DNA of 64,000 nucleotides from Plantago major. Lineage: Eukaryota > Streptophyta > Magnoliopsida > Lamiales > Plantaginaceae. The translations under genes and the position numbers were made by a program. This document shows positions 11,035 through 21,800 of the stretch, in pieces. The stretch is taken from positions 17,386,667 to 17,450,666 of the forward strand of contig CM048842.1 of assembly GCA_026545765.1 (NCBI GenBank), given 5' to 3'. The notes under the pieces were generated by a model. The model saw nothing but the letters and a program-made list of their open reading frames with translations, made no database searches and was not told the DNA's origin. Position 1 is the first letter of the stretch. Each line of letters starts with the position of its first letter.

Positions 11035-11940
11035 TCAACACTTAGACTGCTTGAGAAGATACCTTAGACACACCTTGAACTGCATAAAAACGCTGAACAT
11101 CTTACTCTCTCAAAGCTACTTACTTACTCACAAAGCTTTCTGTTGCGACCAAAGCATTTGATCTTGAGTAACACTGAAGTTCTAAGTGTCCTGATCCTAA
11201 ACAAGCATAGCTATCTGTGAAAGAGTTGAAACGAAAGATCAAGTATCTGAGATTCATTCTCTTGAACATTTAACTAAGACTTGGGTCAGTAAAAAGAACA
11301 AGATACCATACATTGAAAAGTGTATTAAGTATACTTGATTCACAAAGCTATCTGAATAACTGAATAAGTTATTAAAGAAGCTCATCTGACAACTCAAACC
11401 AAAACCAACACCATAATCTGGGAGTATGTGAAGTACTTAGTTTGAAAAATCGGGAATAACTCCAAGGTTACGAGTATAGGAAGTACTTGATTTGGGAAAC
11501 TAAGGAATAACTCCAAGGTTATTGAGTATAGGAAGTACTTAGCTTGGGAAGCTAGGAATAACTCAAAGGTTTCGAGTCAGAAGTACTTGGCTGTGAAAGC
11601 CGGGGAACAACTCAGGGGGAACATTTGGTTGGGAACCGATTGTTAAGAATCTTAGAATAGGTTTATTGTAAGGTGAACTCAATTATCTGTTCTAGTGAAT
11701 TCTAGGTCTCTGATAGACCGAAGTGGATTAGTTGGAGGATTACGCCACCTCCAAATACCACTATACTTGCTGTGTTATTTACCTTTCTGTATTTACATTT
11801 CAGCAACACACACACACACACTTTAACTGTTTCTGCACTTATCTTTATTAAGTCTTTCGCGCTCTGATTCTAAGTATCAGATATCTATTCAGATATCTGA
11901 GAAATAGTTTTTATCGACAAAATTTTTAAAAGACTATTCA

Positions 11941-11953
11941 CCCCCCCCCCCCC
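11941..11953 (+). repeat. Poly-C run near the U5 end of B's LTR
   Basis: A run of C follows AAAAGACTATTCA. Each Sirevirus LTR in the window has it: 26407-26418 in B, about 36290-36305 in D, and G-runs on the + strand near 2451, 32571 and 59711. The lengths differ, and the last bases after the run also differ. Confidence 0.9.
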
Positions 11954-11975
11954 TCTAGTCTTTTACTTTTACAAG

Positions 11976-11987
11976 TGGTATCAGAGC
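11976..11987 (+). promoter_or_regulatory. Element B primer-binding site (initiator tRNA-Met)
   Basis: TGGTATCAGAGC, two bases after the LTR, is complementary to the 3' end of plant initiator tRNA-Met and is the usual Ty1/copia PBS. Confidence 0.95.
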
Positions 11988-12078
11988 AGGAGGTTCACAA
12001 GCCTTCTGCACTGAACCTAGATCCCCAGATAGGTGAAGGAACTTTGTCCATTTTTGAGGACTATTTAATTTCTGTGTT

Positions 12079-13362
12079 ATGTGTGCAGGTATGTCTCTGA
12101 GTGATGCACCCATTCTCAAACCAGAGAATTATGAGAAATGGAAAAATAATATGATGCTCCACCTTGAAGCCATAAGTGACGAAATGATCGAAGTGATAAA
12201 GAATGGCCCAATAGTCATTCAACAACTCAAACAAGTCATGGAGGTTTCTAATGGTAGAGACAGAGATCAAAGCGAAGGATCTTCACAAACCGATGCATCA
12301 ACAAGTGGGAGATCTACTAGTCAAGTTATTTACGAACCAAAGCCCAGAGAACTCTGGACATCGGAAGATGCCAAGAGAAATCGTCTGGATGGTCAAGCTC
12401 GTAATATCATCATCAGATCGACACCGGAGCACATACAGTGTAAACTGTGGGGTGCTAAAACGGCGAAAGTTGCCTGGCAACTGATTGAAGAAATCTGTGC
12501 CGGAACTGAGAAAACCAAAGAAAACAAGTTCGAAGTTCTCAAGTTGAAATTTCAAAATTTCATACAAGGACCCACTGAAACTCTGGAAGAACTTGATTTC
12601 AGATTTACCACTCTCATGAGTGACATGGCAGCTCTTGGGGAAAGCAACAGATACTCCCAGTCAGAAAAGATTAAGACCATTGTCAGAAGTCTTAACCACA
12701 ACTGGGAGCATACCAAATTCTTTTATTTTAACCAAGGAATGCCAAATATCACTCCAGTGGAACTTTTCTCTCATCTTGCTCTCATTGATTATGAGACAAC
12801 TCAAAGAGAACAAACAACTGAAAAGTTGCAAAACGTTGCTCTAATCACTCAAGGAACTTCTGAAAAGAAGAAAAGCAAGGAAGAAACTGAGGATGCTCTT
12901 GCTGCAAAGCAAATGAGCAAATATATCAGTCGAGAAATTGAAAGAAGAAAAGCCAAAGAGAAGCTGAAAAAGCATCTACGCTCAAACTATCACCAGTACA
13001 AATATATGCAAAGCTCGCTGAACAAGCCAGCTCAGAAAGCATCATGTACTGAGGAAGCAGAAATTGGAAACGATATATGTTTCTATTGTCAGAAACCTGG
13101 CCACTTCAAGAAGGATTGTCCTGCCCTCAACAAACTAAGGACAGGTGACAAGAAAGAGAGGAGAATCTTCAGAAGAAGCCAGAAAGCGTTGCTAACTGAA
13201 GAAAGAAAGAAAATCCAAACTCAACTGGATGCTCTAGACGTTGAGACAGATTCTGAAGATGACAATTCAGATGACTCAACCTTACCATCACCAGAATTAT
13301 GTGGAGTTACTCATGATATAATCGACTTGACCTCAAGAAGAATGAAATGTGGAGTTCTTTGA
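12079..13362 (+). CDS. gag: Element B gag, N-terminal part with CCHC zinc knuckle
   Basis: A 427-codon open frame. The Ty1/copia Gag type (UBN2/DUF4219-like) shows as LKPENYEKWKNNM near the start and YFNQGMPNITPVELFSHL near residues 220-240. The nucleocapsid knuckle CFYCQKPGHFKKDC lies near residue 340. An in-frame ATG at 12091 (MSLSDAP) aligns with element C and may be the real start. The sequence CAG|GTATGT overlapping that ATG also looks like a splice donor. The frame ends in a shift near 13340; in C the same region reads through into the coiled-coil extension, so native Gag was about 830 residues. Long Gag with a coiled-coil C-terminus is typical of Sireviruses. Confidence 0.9.
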   Translation: MCAGMSLSDAPILKPENYEKWKNNMMLHLEAISDEMIEVIKNGPIVIQQLKQVMEVSNGRDRDQSEGSSQTDASTSGRSTSQVIYEPKPRELWTSEDAKRNRLDGQARNIIIRSTPEHIQCKLWGAKTAKVAWQLIEEICAGTEKTKENKFEVLKLKFQNFIQGPTETLEELDFRFTTLMSDMAALGESNRYSQSEKIKTIVRSLNHNWEHTKFFYFNQGMPNITPVELFSHLALIDYETTQREQTTEKLQNVALITQGTSEKKKSKEETEDALAAKQMSKYISREIERRKAKEKLKKHLRSNYHQYKYMQSSLNKPAQKASCTEEAEIGNDICFYCQKPGHFKKDCPALNKLRTGDKKERRIFRRSQKALLTEERKKIQTQLDALDVETDSEDDNSDDSTLPSPELCGVTHDIIDLTSRRMKCGVL

Positions 13363-14564
13363 AATTGACGGTCGACATCTCCAACATAGAAAAGCATCTT
13401 ATGGCTGATGAGGTAACACATACTTCTTGTTATACTTATGAAAGTGATGAAGAGGAAATAAAAAATCTAGAAAATCTCAGGAAAGAACTTGATATCTATG
13501 AAAGAGAATTTCTAATGATCCGAGCTAGAGTCGAAAACCTTGAAGAAGAAAAGAATTCTCTTGCAAAGGAAAATTCTCAATTAGTTAAAGTATCTGAGAG
13601 AAAGGTTGCTGAAAATGCATTTCTCAAAGCTCAGATATCTGAGACTGAAAAGTCACACAAAGAAGCAATGGCTGAATTACAAAAGAAATATGAAGATCTT
13701 CTTTCTGAGAACAAGGAACTCAAGAAGAAAGAATTATCTTTTCAATCTTATGCCAAAGCTAGTGACACTCTTACTGAAGTACAATCTTACTTAAGAGATC
13801 CTTCAGAAAAGAAAGGACTTGGGCTAAATACACAGGCAGATTGTTCTATCACTCTGAATAAGAGTAAGGAGAGAAGAACATTTCTAAGTACTCAGCAAGA
13901 CGGTTCCCATGCAATCTATAACATCGGTGAGAAGACAAAGATTGTTGACAAAGGAAAGGCAGTTGCCACTAAACCTTTGTGGGAAAAACAAGTCAAAAAC
14001 AAAACTGTTGGGCACGTTTCTGAAAAGAAACACAACACTGAAAAGTGTAAACACCCACAGTGCTATGTCTCTCAAAATGGTAGAATTGCAGGAGCTGGCA
14101 AATTCTCCCATGTCACTTTTTCTGGAAAGAAATTGGACCAACCAGAGACTAGCAAAGCTGCTGAGAAAAGATCTCAGATAGCTTCAAGTGCTCGAAACGG
14201 TATTGGCTACAAAGGCATCGGAAAACAACTTGCTCATGAGTACAAGCAGGAGCAAGAACGATGGCTGAAAGCTAGAATTGCTCAAAGCAATTATCAGAAG
14301 TGGAAGTTAAATCAAGCCACTGAAAATCTGAATGCCAGGGCTAGAAGAAATCTGGCAAGAAAGGCTAAGTTTGCTGAAAAGCAAACTCAGAAACCTGGCA
14401 GGTATCTGAAAGCATCATATGAAGCACCTAGGAACACACCAAGGAAGAAAATAATTCTTACTAATGATAACATTCATTCAAATAGAATTCCTCCTTACGT
14501 TCCTGTCAGACAAAAGTATATTTCAAAGAAATTCATTCAAAAATGGATTCCATCAAAGATATGA
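13347..14564 (+). CDS. gag: Element B gag C-terminal extension (coiled coil, basic tail)
   Basis: A 405-codon frame continues Gag after the frameshift. Residues about 25-130 form a heptad-rich coiled coil with many Glu/Lys/Leu (NLEEEKNSLAKENSQ, SENKELKKKELSFQS). Then come a Ser/Lys-rich segment, a HPQCYV-type Cys/His patch and a very basic tail (ARARRNLARKAKFAEKQ). It ends with TGA shortly before pol, which is in another frame. The likely role is Gag assembly and RNA binding; this is inferred from composition. The C homologue is at 29900-31195. Confidence 0.8.
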   Translation: MWSSLKLTVDISNIEKHLMADEVTHTSCYTYESDEEEIKNLENLRKELDIYEREFLMIRARVENLEEEKNSLAKENSQLVKVSERKVAENAFLKAQISETEKSHKEAMAELQKKYEDLLSENKELKKKELSFQSYAKASDTLTEVQSYLRDPSEKKGLGLNTQADCSITLNKSKERRTFLSTQQDGSHAIYNIGEKTKIVDKGKAVATKPLWEKQVKNKTVGHVSEKKHNTEKCKHPQCYVSQNGRIAGAGKFSHVTFSGKKLDQPETSKAAEKRSQIASSARNGIGYKGIGKQLAHEYKQEQERWLKARIAQSNYQKWKLNQATENLNARARRNLARKAKFAEKQTQKPGRYLKASYEAPRNTPRKKIILTNDNIHSNRIPPYVPVRQKYISKKFIQKWIPSKI

Positions 14565-14596
14565 TAACCTAATCTCCTGTTTCCTGTTGTGTGCAG
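14562..14596 (+). other. gag/pol junction with splice-acceptor-like sequence (B)
   Basis: Between the gag stop and the pol frame lies CTCCTGTTTCCTGTTGTGTGCAG|AATGCC. The same segment in C (29911-29877, minus) begins with a perfect donor GTAAGA and ends TTTTGTGCAG; there it is 35 nt long and its removal would put gag and pol in frame. In B the donor side has decayed. Confidence 0.5.
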
Positions 14597-17071
14597 AATG
14601 CCTCCTGGACTAAAGCACAATGGCTGTTTGATAGTGGATGCGGAAAGCACATGACAGGAGACAAAGCAAATCTGGTTGATTACAAAGCTTGCAACACAGG
14701 ACCAGATATTAGATTTGCTGGAGGAGAATTAAATCCCTCTCTGGGATTTGGCAACGTCAAATTAGGGACTTTAACAATCACTGACGTATTGCATGTTAAG
14801 GATTTGAAATATAATCTATTTAGCATGAGCCAGTTTGCAGACAAGGGTTTTACTATAAAATTCAAAGCTAAATACTGCAAACTAATTGACAATGAGTCAA
14901 AGCAGACAGTCTTAGTTGGTCGGCGGAAAGGCAGTCTTTATATTGCCGATTGGGCATCTGCCACAACTGAAGAATGTCTCATGGTGAGTCAATCTGGTCA
15001 CACAGAAGAGCACTGGTTATGGCACAAAAGAATGAGTCACTTGAACTTCAAAACTCTGAATAGACTTGCCACGAAAGAGTTAGTGGTTGGCCTTCCCAGA
15101 ACATCTTTCAGAAAGGAAGGTATCTGTTCTGCCTGTCAGATGGGGAAACAATCTAAGATCTCTATCAAGTCCAAGATCAGACACTCTAGTGTTAGACCAC
15201 TGCAACTTTTACAGATGGATCTTTTTGAATCATCTGTAACTAGTTATGCAGGAAAGATGTATGGTCTAGTTGTTGTAGATGACTTCTCAAGATTCACTTG
15301 GGTTGTCTTTCTGAAACACAAATCTGATGCCAGGGTGGAGATACCAAACTTGCTGAAAAAGCTTGAAGTCATGAAAAATGACAAGGTATCTGCAATCAGA
15401 ACATACGATGGTACTGAGTTTGTCAACCAGTACATAAAGGAGTTTTGTACCTGCAAAGGTATACAACACCAACTTTCCTCTGTAAGAACACCTCAACAAA
15501 ATGGTGTTGCACAAAGGAAAAACAGAACCCTTAAGGAAGCTGCAAGGACAATGCTAGCAGACACTGAAATAAGTGAAATTTATTGGGTTGAAGCTGTAAA
15601 CACAGCTTGCTACACTCAAAACAGATGCTTGATAAACAAACACCATGACAAGACCCCCTATGAAATCTTGGTTGGTAGACCCCCTAATATCAAACATCTG
15701 AGAGTATTTAGTTGTAGATGTTTTGTTTTAAACAATGGGAAAGATTATCTGAGAACATTTCAACTAAAGGCAGATGAAGGTATTTTTCTTGGTTTTTCCA
15801 CAGATAGCAAAGCCTACAGAGTTTACAACAAAAGAACAAAGAAAATTAAAGAATCAATTCATGTTGTATTCTATGAAGGAAATAAGAAAACACCTCCTAA
15901 TGATGAACTCTCAGAAAAGTTCAAAGAACTATTACTGAGGGATTCTAAAGAAGAATCCTCAGAAAGGAGAAACATCATTATGGAAAGTGAGGATGACTCT
16001 GACGTAGAAAAGCTTGAAATGCCTAGTAACAACAAGATGACTCACAGACATGATGAGGAATTTCCTATGAGTTTTCCAGAAATGGAACAGGTTACTGAGA
16101 ACCTTCATCATGAAGAGGTATCTGAAAATAAGAATGCTAAAATGCATGTTCCAGATATCTCTAACACTGAAAAAGTGTCAGATATCCATGACATTTCCCA
16201 TATGTCAGATATCTCAGATACTGAAAAAGTATCAAATCAAAATCTTAGTGATTCACATTCAGATCACGTGGATATTGATCCTACTAGCACTAAACCTATG
16301 ATGAGATGGATCAAAGATCATCCTGCAAAGGATATAATTGGACCAATTAATCAGGGTGTTAGGACTAGGAGAGCAATAGCTGAAAATGCTAACTCTCTCT
16401 TTGGATGCTTCATCTCGAATATTGAAACTAAAAATATAGAAGAAGCATTAGGAGACCAAGACTGGATCTCTGCAATGCAAGAAGAGTTGGATCAATTTGA
16501 GAGAAACAAAGTCTGGAAACTAGTTCCATTTATAGAAGGAATATCTGTGATTGGAACTAAATGGGTTTTCAGAAACAAGATGAATGAATCTGGTGAAATA
16601 ACCAGAAACAAAGCAAGATTGGTTGCCAAGGGATTTACCCAGACTGAAGGATTAGACTTTGACGAGTCATATGCACCAGTTGCCAGATTGGATGCAATAA
16701 GACTCTTTCTAGCCTTTGAAGCTCATAAAGATTTCAAAGTTTATCAGATGGATGTCAAAAGTGCATTCTTAAATGGTGAACTTGCAGAAGAAGTTTATGT
16801 TGAGCAACCACCTGCCTTTGAAGTTTCCTCAGAAAGTAAAATGGTCTATAAACTACAGAAAGCTCTGTATGGACTGAAACAGGCTCCAAGAGCGTGGTAT
16901 GACACTTTGGCCAAATACCTTCTGGAAAGTGGTTTCAAGAAAGGTGAAGTTGATAAAACTTTATTTACCTTAAATCATGATGGGAAACTACTCTTAATTC
17001 AAGTATACGTTGATGACATCATATTTGGATCTAAGGACAAGAACTTTGTAATGACTTTGCAAATCTCATGA
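14591..17071 (+). CDS. pol: Element B pol: protease, integrase, reverse transcriptase (first part)
   Basis: An 826-codon frame. The aspartic protease motif [10 protein letters not shown] is near residue 12. The GAG-pre-integrase zinc finger is near 140-190 ([11 protein letters not shown] ... CSACQMGK). The integrase core starts near 205. The first catalytic Asp (QMDLFESS) is present, but the second reads RTYDGTEF where C has RTDHGTEF, and the Glu is Gln ([13 protein letters not shown] has AERKNRT). So two of the three DDE residues are changed. An acidic linker follows (about 430-580), then RT with [12 protein letters not shown] and YVDDIIFGS near residue 810. A 1-nt loss near 17050 shifts the frame before the RT thumb. 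The first codon shown is GTG within the splice-like acceptor, so pol is probably not started there on its own. Confidence 0.92.
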   Translation: MQNASWTKAQWLFDSGCGKHMTGDKANLVDYKACNTGPDIRFAGGELNPSLGFGNVKLGTLTITDVLHVKDLKYNLFSMSQFADKGFTIKFKAKYCKLIDNESKQTVLVGRRKGSLYIADWASATTEECLMVSQSGHTEEHWLWHKRMSHLNFKTLNRLATKELVVGLPRTSFRKEGICSACQMGKQSKISIKSKIRHSSVRPLQLLQMDLFESSVTSYAGKMYGLVVVDDFSRFTWVVFLKHKSDARVEIPNLLKKLEVMKNDKVSAIRTYDGTEFVNQYIKEFCTCKGIQHQLSSVRTPQQNGVAQRKNRTLKEAARTMLADTEISEIYWVEAVNTACYTQNRCLINKHHDKTPYEILVGRPPNIKHLRVFSCRCFVLNNGKDYLRTFQLKADEGIFLGFSTDSKAYRVYNKRTKKIKESIHVVFYEGNKKTPPNDELSEKFKELLLRDSKEESSERRNIIMESEDDSDVEKLEMPSNNKMTHRHDEEFPMSFPEMEQVTENLHHEEVSENKNAKMHVPDISNTEKVSDIHDISHMSDISDTEKVSNQNLSDSHSDHVDIDPTSTKPMMRWIKDHPAKDIIGPINQGVRTRRAIAENANSLFGCFISNIETKNIEEALGDQDWISAMQEELDQFERNKVWKLVPFIEGISVIGTKWVFRNKMNESGEITRNKARLVAKGFTQTEGLDFDESYAPVARLDAIRLFLAFEAHKDFKVYQMDVKSAFLNGELAEEVYVEQPPAFEVSSESKMVYKLQKALYGLKQAPRAWYDTLAKYLLESGFKKGEVDKTLFTLNHDGKLLLIQVYVDDIIFGSKDKNFVMTLQIS

Positions 17072-17953
17072 AAAGTAAGTTTGAGATGAGTATGATGGGA
17101 GAAATGAATTATTTTCTAGGATTGCAAGTCAAGCAACTCAATGATGGAATATTCATTAGTCAAACAAAGTATGCAAAAGATATGCTCACAAAATTCAATC
17201 TTAAGCCTTCTGAAAAGAATGCTAAGATAACTATGAGCATTGGAACCAAAATGACCTATACTGAATCAGATAAGCGTGTTGAAGAACATAAGTATAGGAA
17301 ATTGATAGGTTCACTACTTTACCTCACTGCAAGTAGACCTGATATTCAATACGCCGTTGGAGTGTGTGCTAGATTTCAGACAAATCCGATGCAAACATAC
17401 TACAACATTGCCATGAAAATATTAAGGTATGTAAAAGCTACAGTAGATGTAGGTTTGTGGTATCCTAAAGAAAGTGGATTGAGTTTAGCTGGGTACTCAG
17501 ACGCTGATTATGCTGGATCACTGCTTGATAGGAAAAGCACCTCAGGAACTTGCCAGTTTCTGGGTACTAGACATATCTCATGGTTTAGCAAGAAGCAAAA
17601 CTCAATTGCAACTTCTACCACGGGTTGAATATATTGTCTTTGGTTGTTGTGCAACACAAATTACGTGGATACAACAACAACTTAAAGACTATGGACTCGA
17701 TGAGAAGAAAACTCCCATTTTACGTGACAACACAAGTGCTATGCGATTACGTAATCCTAAATTTCATGCCAGAACAAAGCACATTGATGTTAGACATCAC
17801 TTCATCAGAGACCATGTTGAAAAGGGCAATATAGAGATATTCAAGATTGGCACTGAAGACCAACTTGCAGATATCTTCACTAAGACACTACAAGAAAGTA
17901 GATTCTTAGCCTTAAGACATAGTCTTGGACTAATGGAACTACCATTGAACTAA
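17068..17953 (+). pseudogene. pol: Element B pol: reverse transcriptase end and RNase H (frameshifted)
   Basis: The frame after 17068 carries the RT connection (MSMMGEMNYFLGLQV, YRKLIGSLLYLTASRPDI) and the start of RNase H (GYSDADYAGS, STSGTCQFLG). A frameshift near 17620 falls at the RNase H active-site Glu (TSTTEAEY in intact relatives). The last part continues in a third frame to 17953 (DNTSAM, HIDVRHHFIRDHVEKG, DQLADIFTKTL). The C copy also has a 1-nt loss at this Glu, but with different bases. Confidence 0.88.
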
Positions 17954-17961
17954 AAAAGTTC

Positions 17962-18106
17962 AGGTATCTGGAACGGGCATCCAGAGAAGAGGTATCTGGA
18001 ACGGGCATGCATAGAAGAGGTATCTGGAACGGGCATCCAGAGAAGAGGTATCTAGAACGGGTATCCAGAAAAGAGAAAAGAGAAAACTGGAACGGGTATC
18101 CAGAAG
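17962..18106 (+). repeat. 28-bp tandem repeat just after B pol
   Basis: Four clear units (17962-17989, 17990-18017, 18018-18045, 18046-18073) and a diverged fifth share the core GGTATCTGGAACGGGCATCC. The array starts 8 nt after the pol stop. I do not see it in the short part of the same spacer present in C. Confidence 0.9.
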
Positions 18107-18808
18107 TCAAAAAGGCTAAAGAGCAAAAAGACAGCTTAAGATCTTTGAGACGGGAACTCAGATATCTGAATCAATCTGCAAACGGAGAACACAAAGGAGA
18201 ATAGTACAACTATCTGCAGTCAACTACTGTCTTGAAATTCGCATTGTTTCTATCTTGATGTAAAACTTGGAAAAATCCTAAGCATAACACATATTCAGAT
18301 GCAAACAGTGTTCTTGGTCATACAAAGACGCGATTCAGATAGCTAATAGCCAAAATTCATTAAATGGGCACAATTACACTTGTTGATTGTGATCATTGCT
18401 GAAGAAGCAATGGTGACCCTTGATGAAATTAAGCGATTGATCTGTACGGTGGAAATTAATTCACAGTAAATAGTGGACTGTTGAAATTCAGACATGGCCC
18501 ACTAAGCATTTAATGTCGAACTAGCTTTTGCTCACGCCTGCTTGCAAATCACAGATACGTACACACAAAATCAATTTGTATGTATTTGTCTGTTGGGATT
18601 CAACTGCTATATATATAGGATTTTGGCATAGGAAATCACTTTTGCCTAATCCGAAAACTCATCTTGCACAAAAATAGCAAATCCTTCTCTTGATTCTCTG
18701 CAAAACCTTCTACAATCTCTGCAAATCAAGATTAAGTTTTTCTGCAAAGAATTACTAAATCAAATCTCTTTCAAACACCAATTTCAAATCCCTACACTAT
18801 ATAAAGAG
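18107..18808 (+). promoter_or_regulatory. Element B spacer upstream of the third ORF, with TATATATAG motif
   Basis: About 700 nt of AT-rich spacer without a convincing ORF. At 18607-18623 it carries CTATATATATAGGATTT, about 190 nt before ATG 18809. This matches C at 9645-9657 in sequence and distance. A perfect CAGATATCTG palindrome lies at 18159-18168. Confidence 0.5.
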
Positions 18809-21800
18809 ATGGCCTCCAAGAACTCTTCAACACAGAAATCCCAATCCTTCACTGGTACTGCTGAAAAGCAAGCACCAGAGTTGGTTATTGTGAACAACTG
18901 ACTGGTAGGAAATTTTAATCCTGACCATTGGACTTCAAATCACAGAATGATTTGGGGTGGTGCCATGGTTGAGGAATACCTCTCTGCTGCAATAGAGAAC
19001 CAAACCGACAGAAAATTGATTCTTGACATGCTTGAAAAGGCACAAATCAAGGGTTTTCTATCTGCTCGCCCAAGTGGAATTTCATCACTCGATGTGTTGG
19101 AATTTTACAACAACTCCAGGATAATTTCTTGTGTTTCTGAAGGCACTGAAATAGTGTTTGTTAAAACCTCAGTCCAAGGAAAGGGAATCCTTCTGGACTT
19201 AACAACTTTCTGTAAGTTGTTTGAGTTTCAAAATCTTGGAAAGGATTTTGAAATAAACACCAAGGATGAGGAACTCCTTGAAGGTGTTAAAGAACTTTAC
19301 AGTGACGTGTGTGATCTTGAAAAATCAGATACACCCACTGAGTTCAAGCTTGCTGACATCCGAACCAGACATCTAATGGTTCACTGGGATGTACTGGCTT
19401 GCATTCTTCACAAATGCTTTGATGGTTTACAAGGAGGTGCTGACCAGATAAGCCAGGAACGGTGGATGATGATGTTCTTGCTGAATCAACAAGACAAAAG
19501 GCTGAAAAACCCTTTTAACTGGGGAAAGTACGCCTTTCTGAAGTTTGTGAAGAAGATTCAAGGCTTCGAGCCTAAGATTACCAAAGGACTAGCTGAGCCA
19601 AAGTCCACTGTAGGATATGGTTTGAAAATATGCTACTTGCTGGAAAAGCTTGGCATTGAGCTCAGAGAGACGGCTGAAATAGCCAACAGAACCTACTCTA
19701 CAAATATGAGTATACAAACTTGATGAAAAAGGTTACTGGGTCTCAGAAAGGTTCTAAGAAGCGAAAGTCTGAAAAGGTATCTGAAGAAAAGGGTGCGACC
19801 AAGAAGCCCAGAACTTCAAGAAAGAAGTCTGATGGCAAATCAGAAGACACACCCAAAGAGGTTGTCGATTCTCAGATATCTGCAGGCATTGTCGATGAAC
19901 TGATAAAGGCAGATGAACTCATCAATGCTGATAAAGAGTTATCAACTACTGAACATGTAGACTCAGCAAGAGAAAGTGCTTTCAGAAATGTTGCGACTAA
20001 TGCAGAAAGCCATGCTGATGAACTCATAAATGCTGCCAAAAGTGGTGAAAAACACCAAGCCCTATCTGCAGAAACCGCAGGAATAATGGACCAATCAGTT
20101 CCTAATGCTGATGAGAGCTCTGACAATGAAGATGATGAACTGGTCATCTCTCAAGTCCTAGAAAGAACAAAAAGGGCTAAGTAAGATTCAAAAAGAATGG
20201 CGGTGATAAGGTATCTGAAGAAGAACCTACACCACAGGTTGCTGAGCCTATAGCAAAGGTTGTTGGTGCAAACACATCATCAGGGAATGTTTCTCTTGCA
20301 CAACTTCAAAAAGCCCTGATGAGTGGTATTTTAGTGCTGGCAGATGCTGATGGAAATGCCACATCAAAAAATCTGGAAGAACATTCTACTGATCAATCTT
20401 CTGCTTCCAGACAACCACAACAACCACAATCACAAAAACCACAACAGCCACGAGTGGTTGATGAAATGGTAAATGAACTCCATTTCGAATTACCAGCAAT
20501 ACAGTATGCTGAAGAAAATCCTGCAAATGAGCAGGTTCCCCAACTCAATGAGAGGGATCAAACTGAGATATCTCCTCAGAATGATCAACCAGGGGAGGCA
20601 ACTGAGTTGCATACTCAGGAAAGGTGTGAAGTACCAGAAACTTCAAGCAAAGAAACTACACTGGGACAAGAAGACCAAAGTATAGAAAGGTCACAAGTTC
20701 CAGAGACCAATCAGCCTGAAATTGCTCAGGTAGATGACTGGTTTAACTCTTATCTTGTGAACATTTTATGCTTATACATCTTTTCTCATAAAAATTTCTT
20801 TGTTACAGGCTGAGTCAGAAACGCAGAAACAAGAGGAAGCTGAGAAGCTTGCCTCGAATCTTGAAAAGAGGTCCCTTCAACCTCAACTCTTGAGAAATCT
20901 AAGCCTGTGCCACAGGTAAATGATTCTTAAAGAGAACTAATTTTTCAGTAAAAATGTTTATGTGCTCATTCATGTTAAATGTTTCTAACAGGCTCCAACT
21001 GAGAAGGAAGAAGATAAGGCAGAAATGCCAGAGACAAATCCAGAGACCAACAAGGTTTCTGAAGAATACATCACTGAGCCTTCAAACTTGAAGGTATATG
21101 ACAATCAAGTGACAAGTATTCTTCATCTTGGGTTATCTTTTATCTCTTCTAATATTCAATACTTTCTACTTACGTGCTATTTCGAAGTAGAAACGCAAGG
21201 ATAAAGTTGACTTCCCTGCATCAATGGAAATTGATGAAGCCCCCAAGGCAACATCACTCGAAAGAACACCAGAAACTGCACAAGTTTCTGAGAAAAATGA
21301 ATCTGAGCTTCCTTTTGAGGAAGTAAGTAGCACATATCAGAATTCATTAAAAGCATGTTTTTGCATAGATTCTTTCAAACTATTTCCTAAGTATTGTATT
21401 TCTCTCAGGTTCAAGAAAGAAAGGTTGCTGAGGACCAGACTTCAAAGTCTCCACCTCACAACAAGATATCTGAGACACCCATTGTCTCAGTAGTCCAAGT
21501 CTCTGAGCCTGAAGTACTTACTCAGGTAATCCAGAAACTAAACTACACTACCACTCAGATATCTACCAAAGTTTTGAAACTCATTCAAAACTCTTTCTTT
21601 CAGGCTCAAACAGATGCAAAGCATGTTCCCATTGAAGAAACAAGGGACCTACTTCACTTCTTCAAAGCTCAAACCCTGCCAAAGCACATTCAATGCTTCA
21701 GAAAATGGCAGAGGTTAAGGTGCTCTGATCTCTCTGAAATATTGAGAATCACTGATCAACCAACCAGACGAGCATGAGCTCTTGACCTGGAAACATATAT

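Larger units (their letters stand above)
10257..11973 (+). mobile_element. Element B 5' LTR
   Basis: A 1717-bp LTR starting TGTTGGGAAATT and ending TTTTACA, two bases before the PBS. It pairs with 24733-26422. It contains a TATA box (11027-11034), a CA microsatellite (about 11806-11821), CAGATATCTG palindromes and a C-run of 13 near its end. Confidence 0.93.

Noticed and set aside
17880-18110. Minus-strand ORF with repeated peptide over the 28-bp array
   Set aside because: The repeat peptide is a by-product of the tandem DNA repeat; there is no independent sign of coding.
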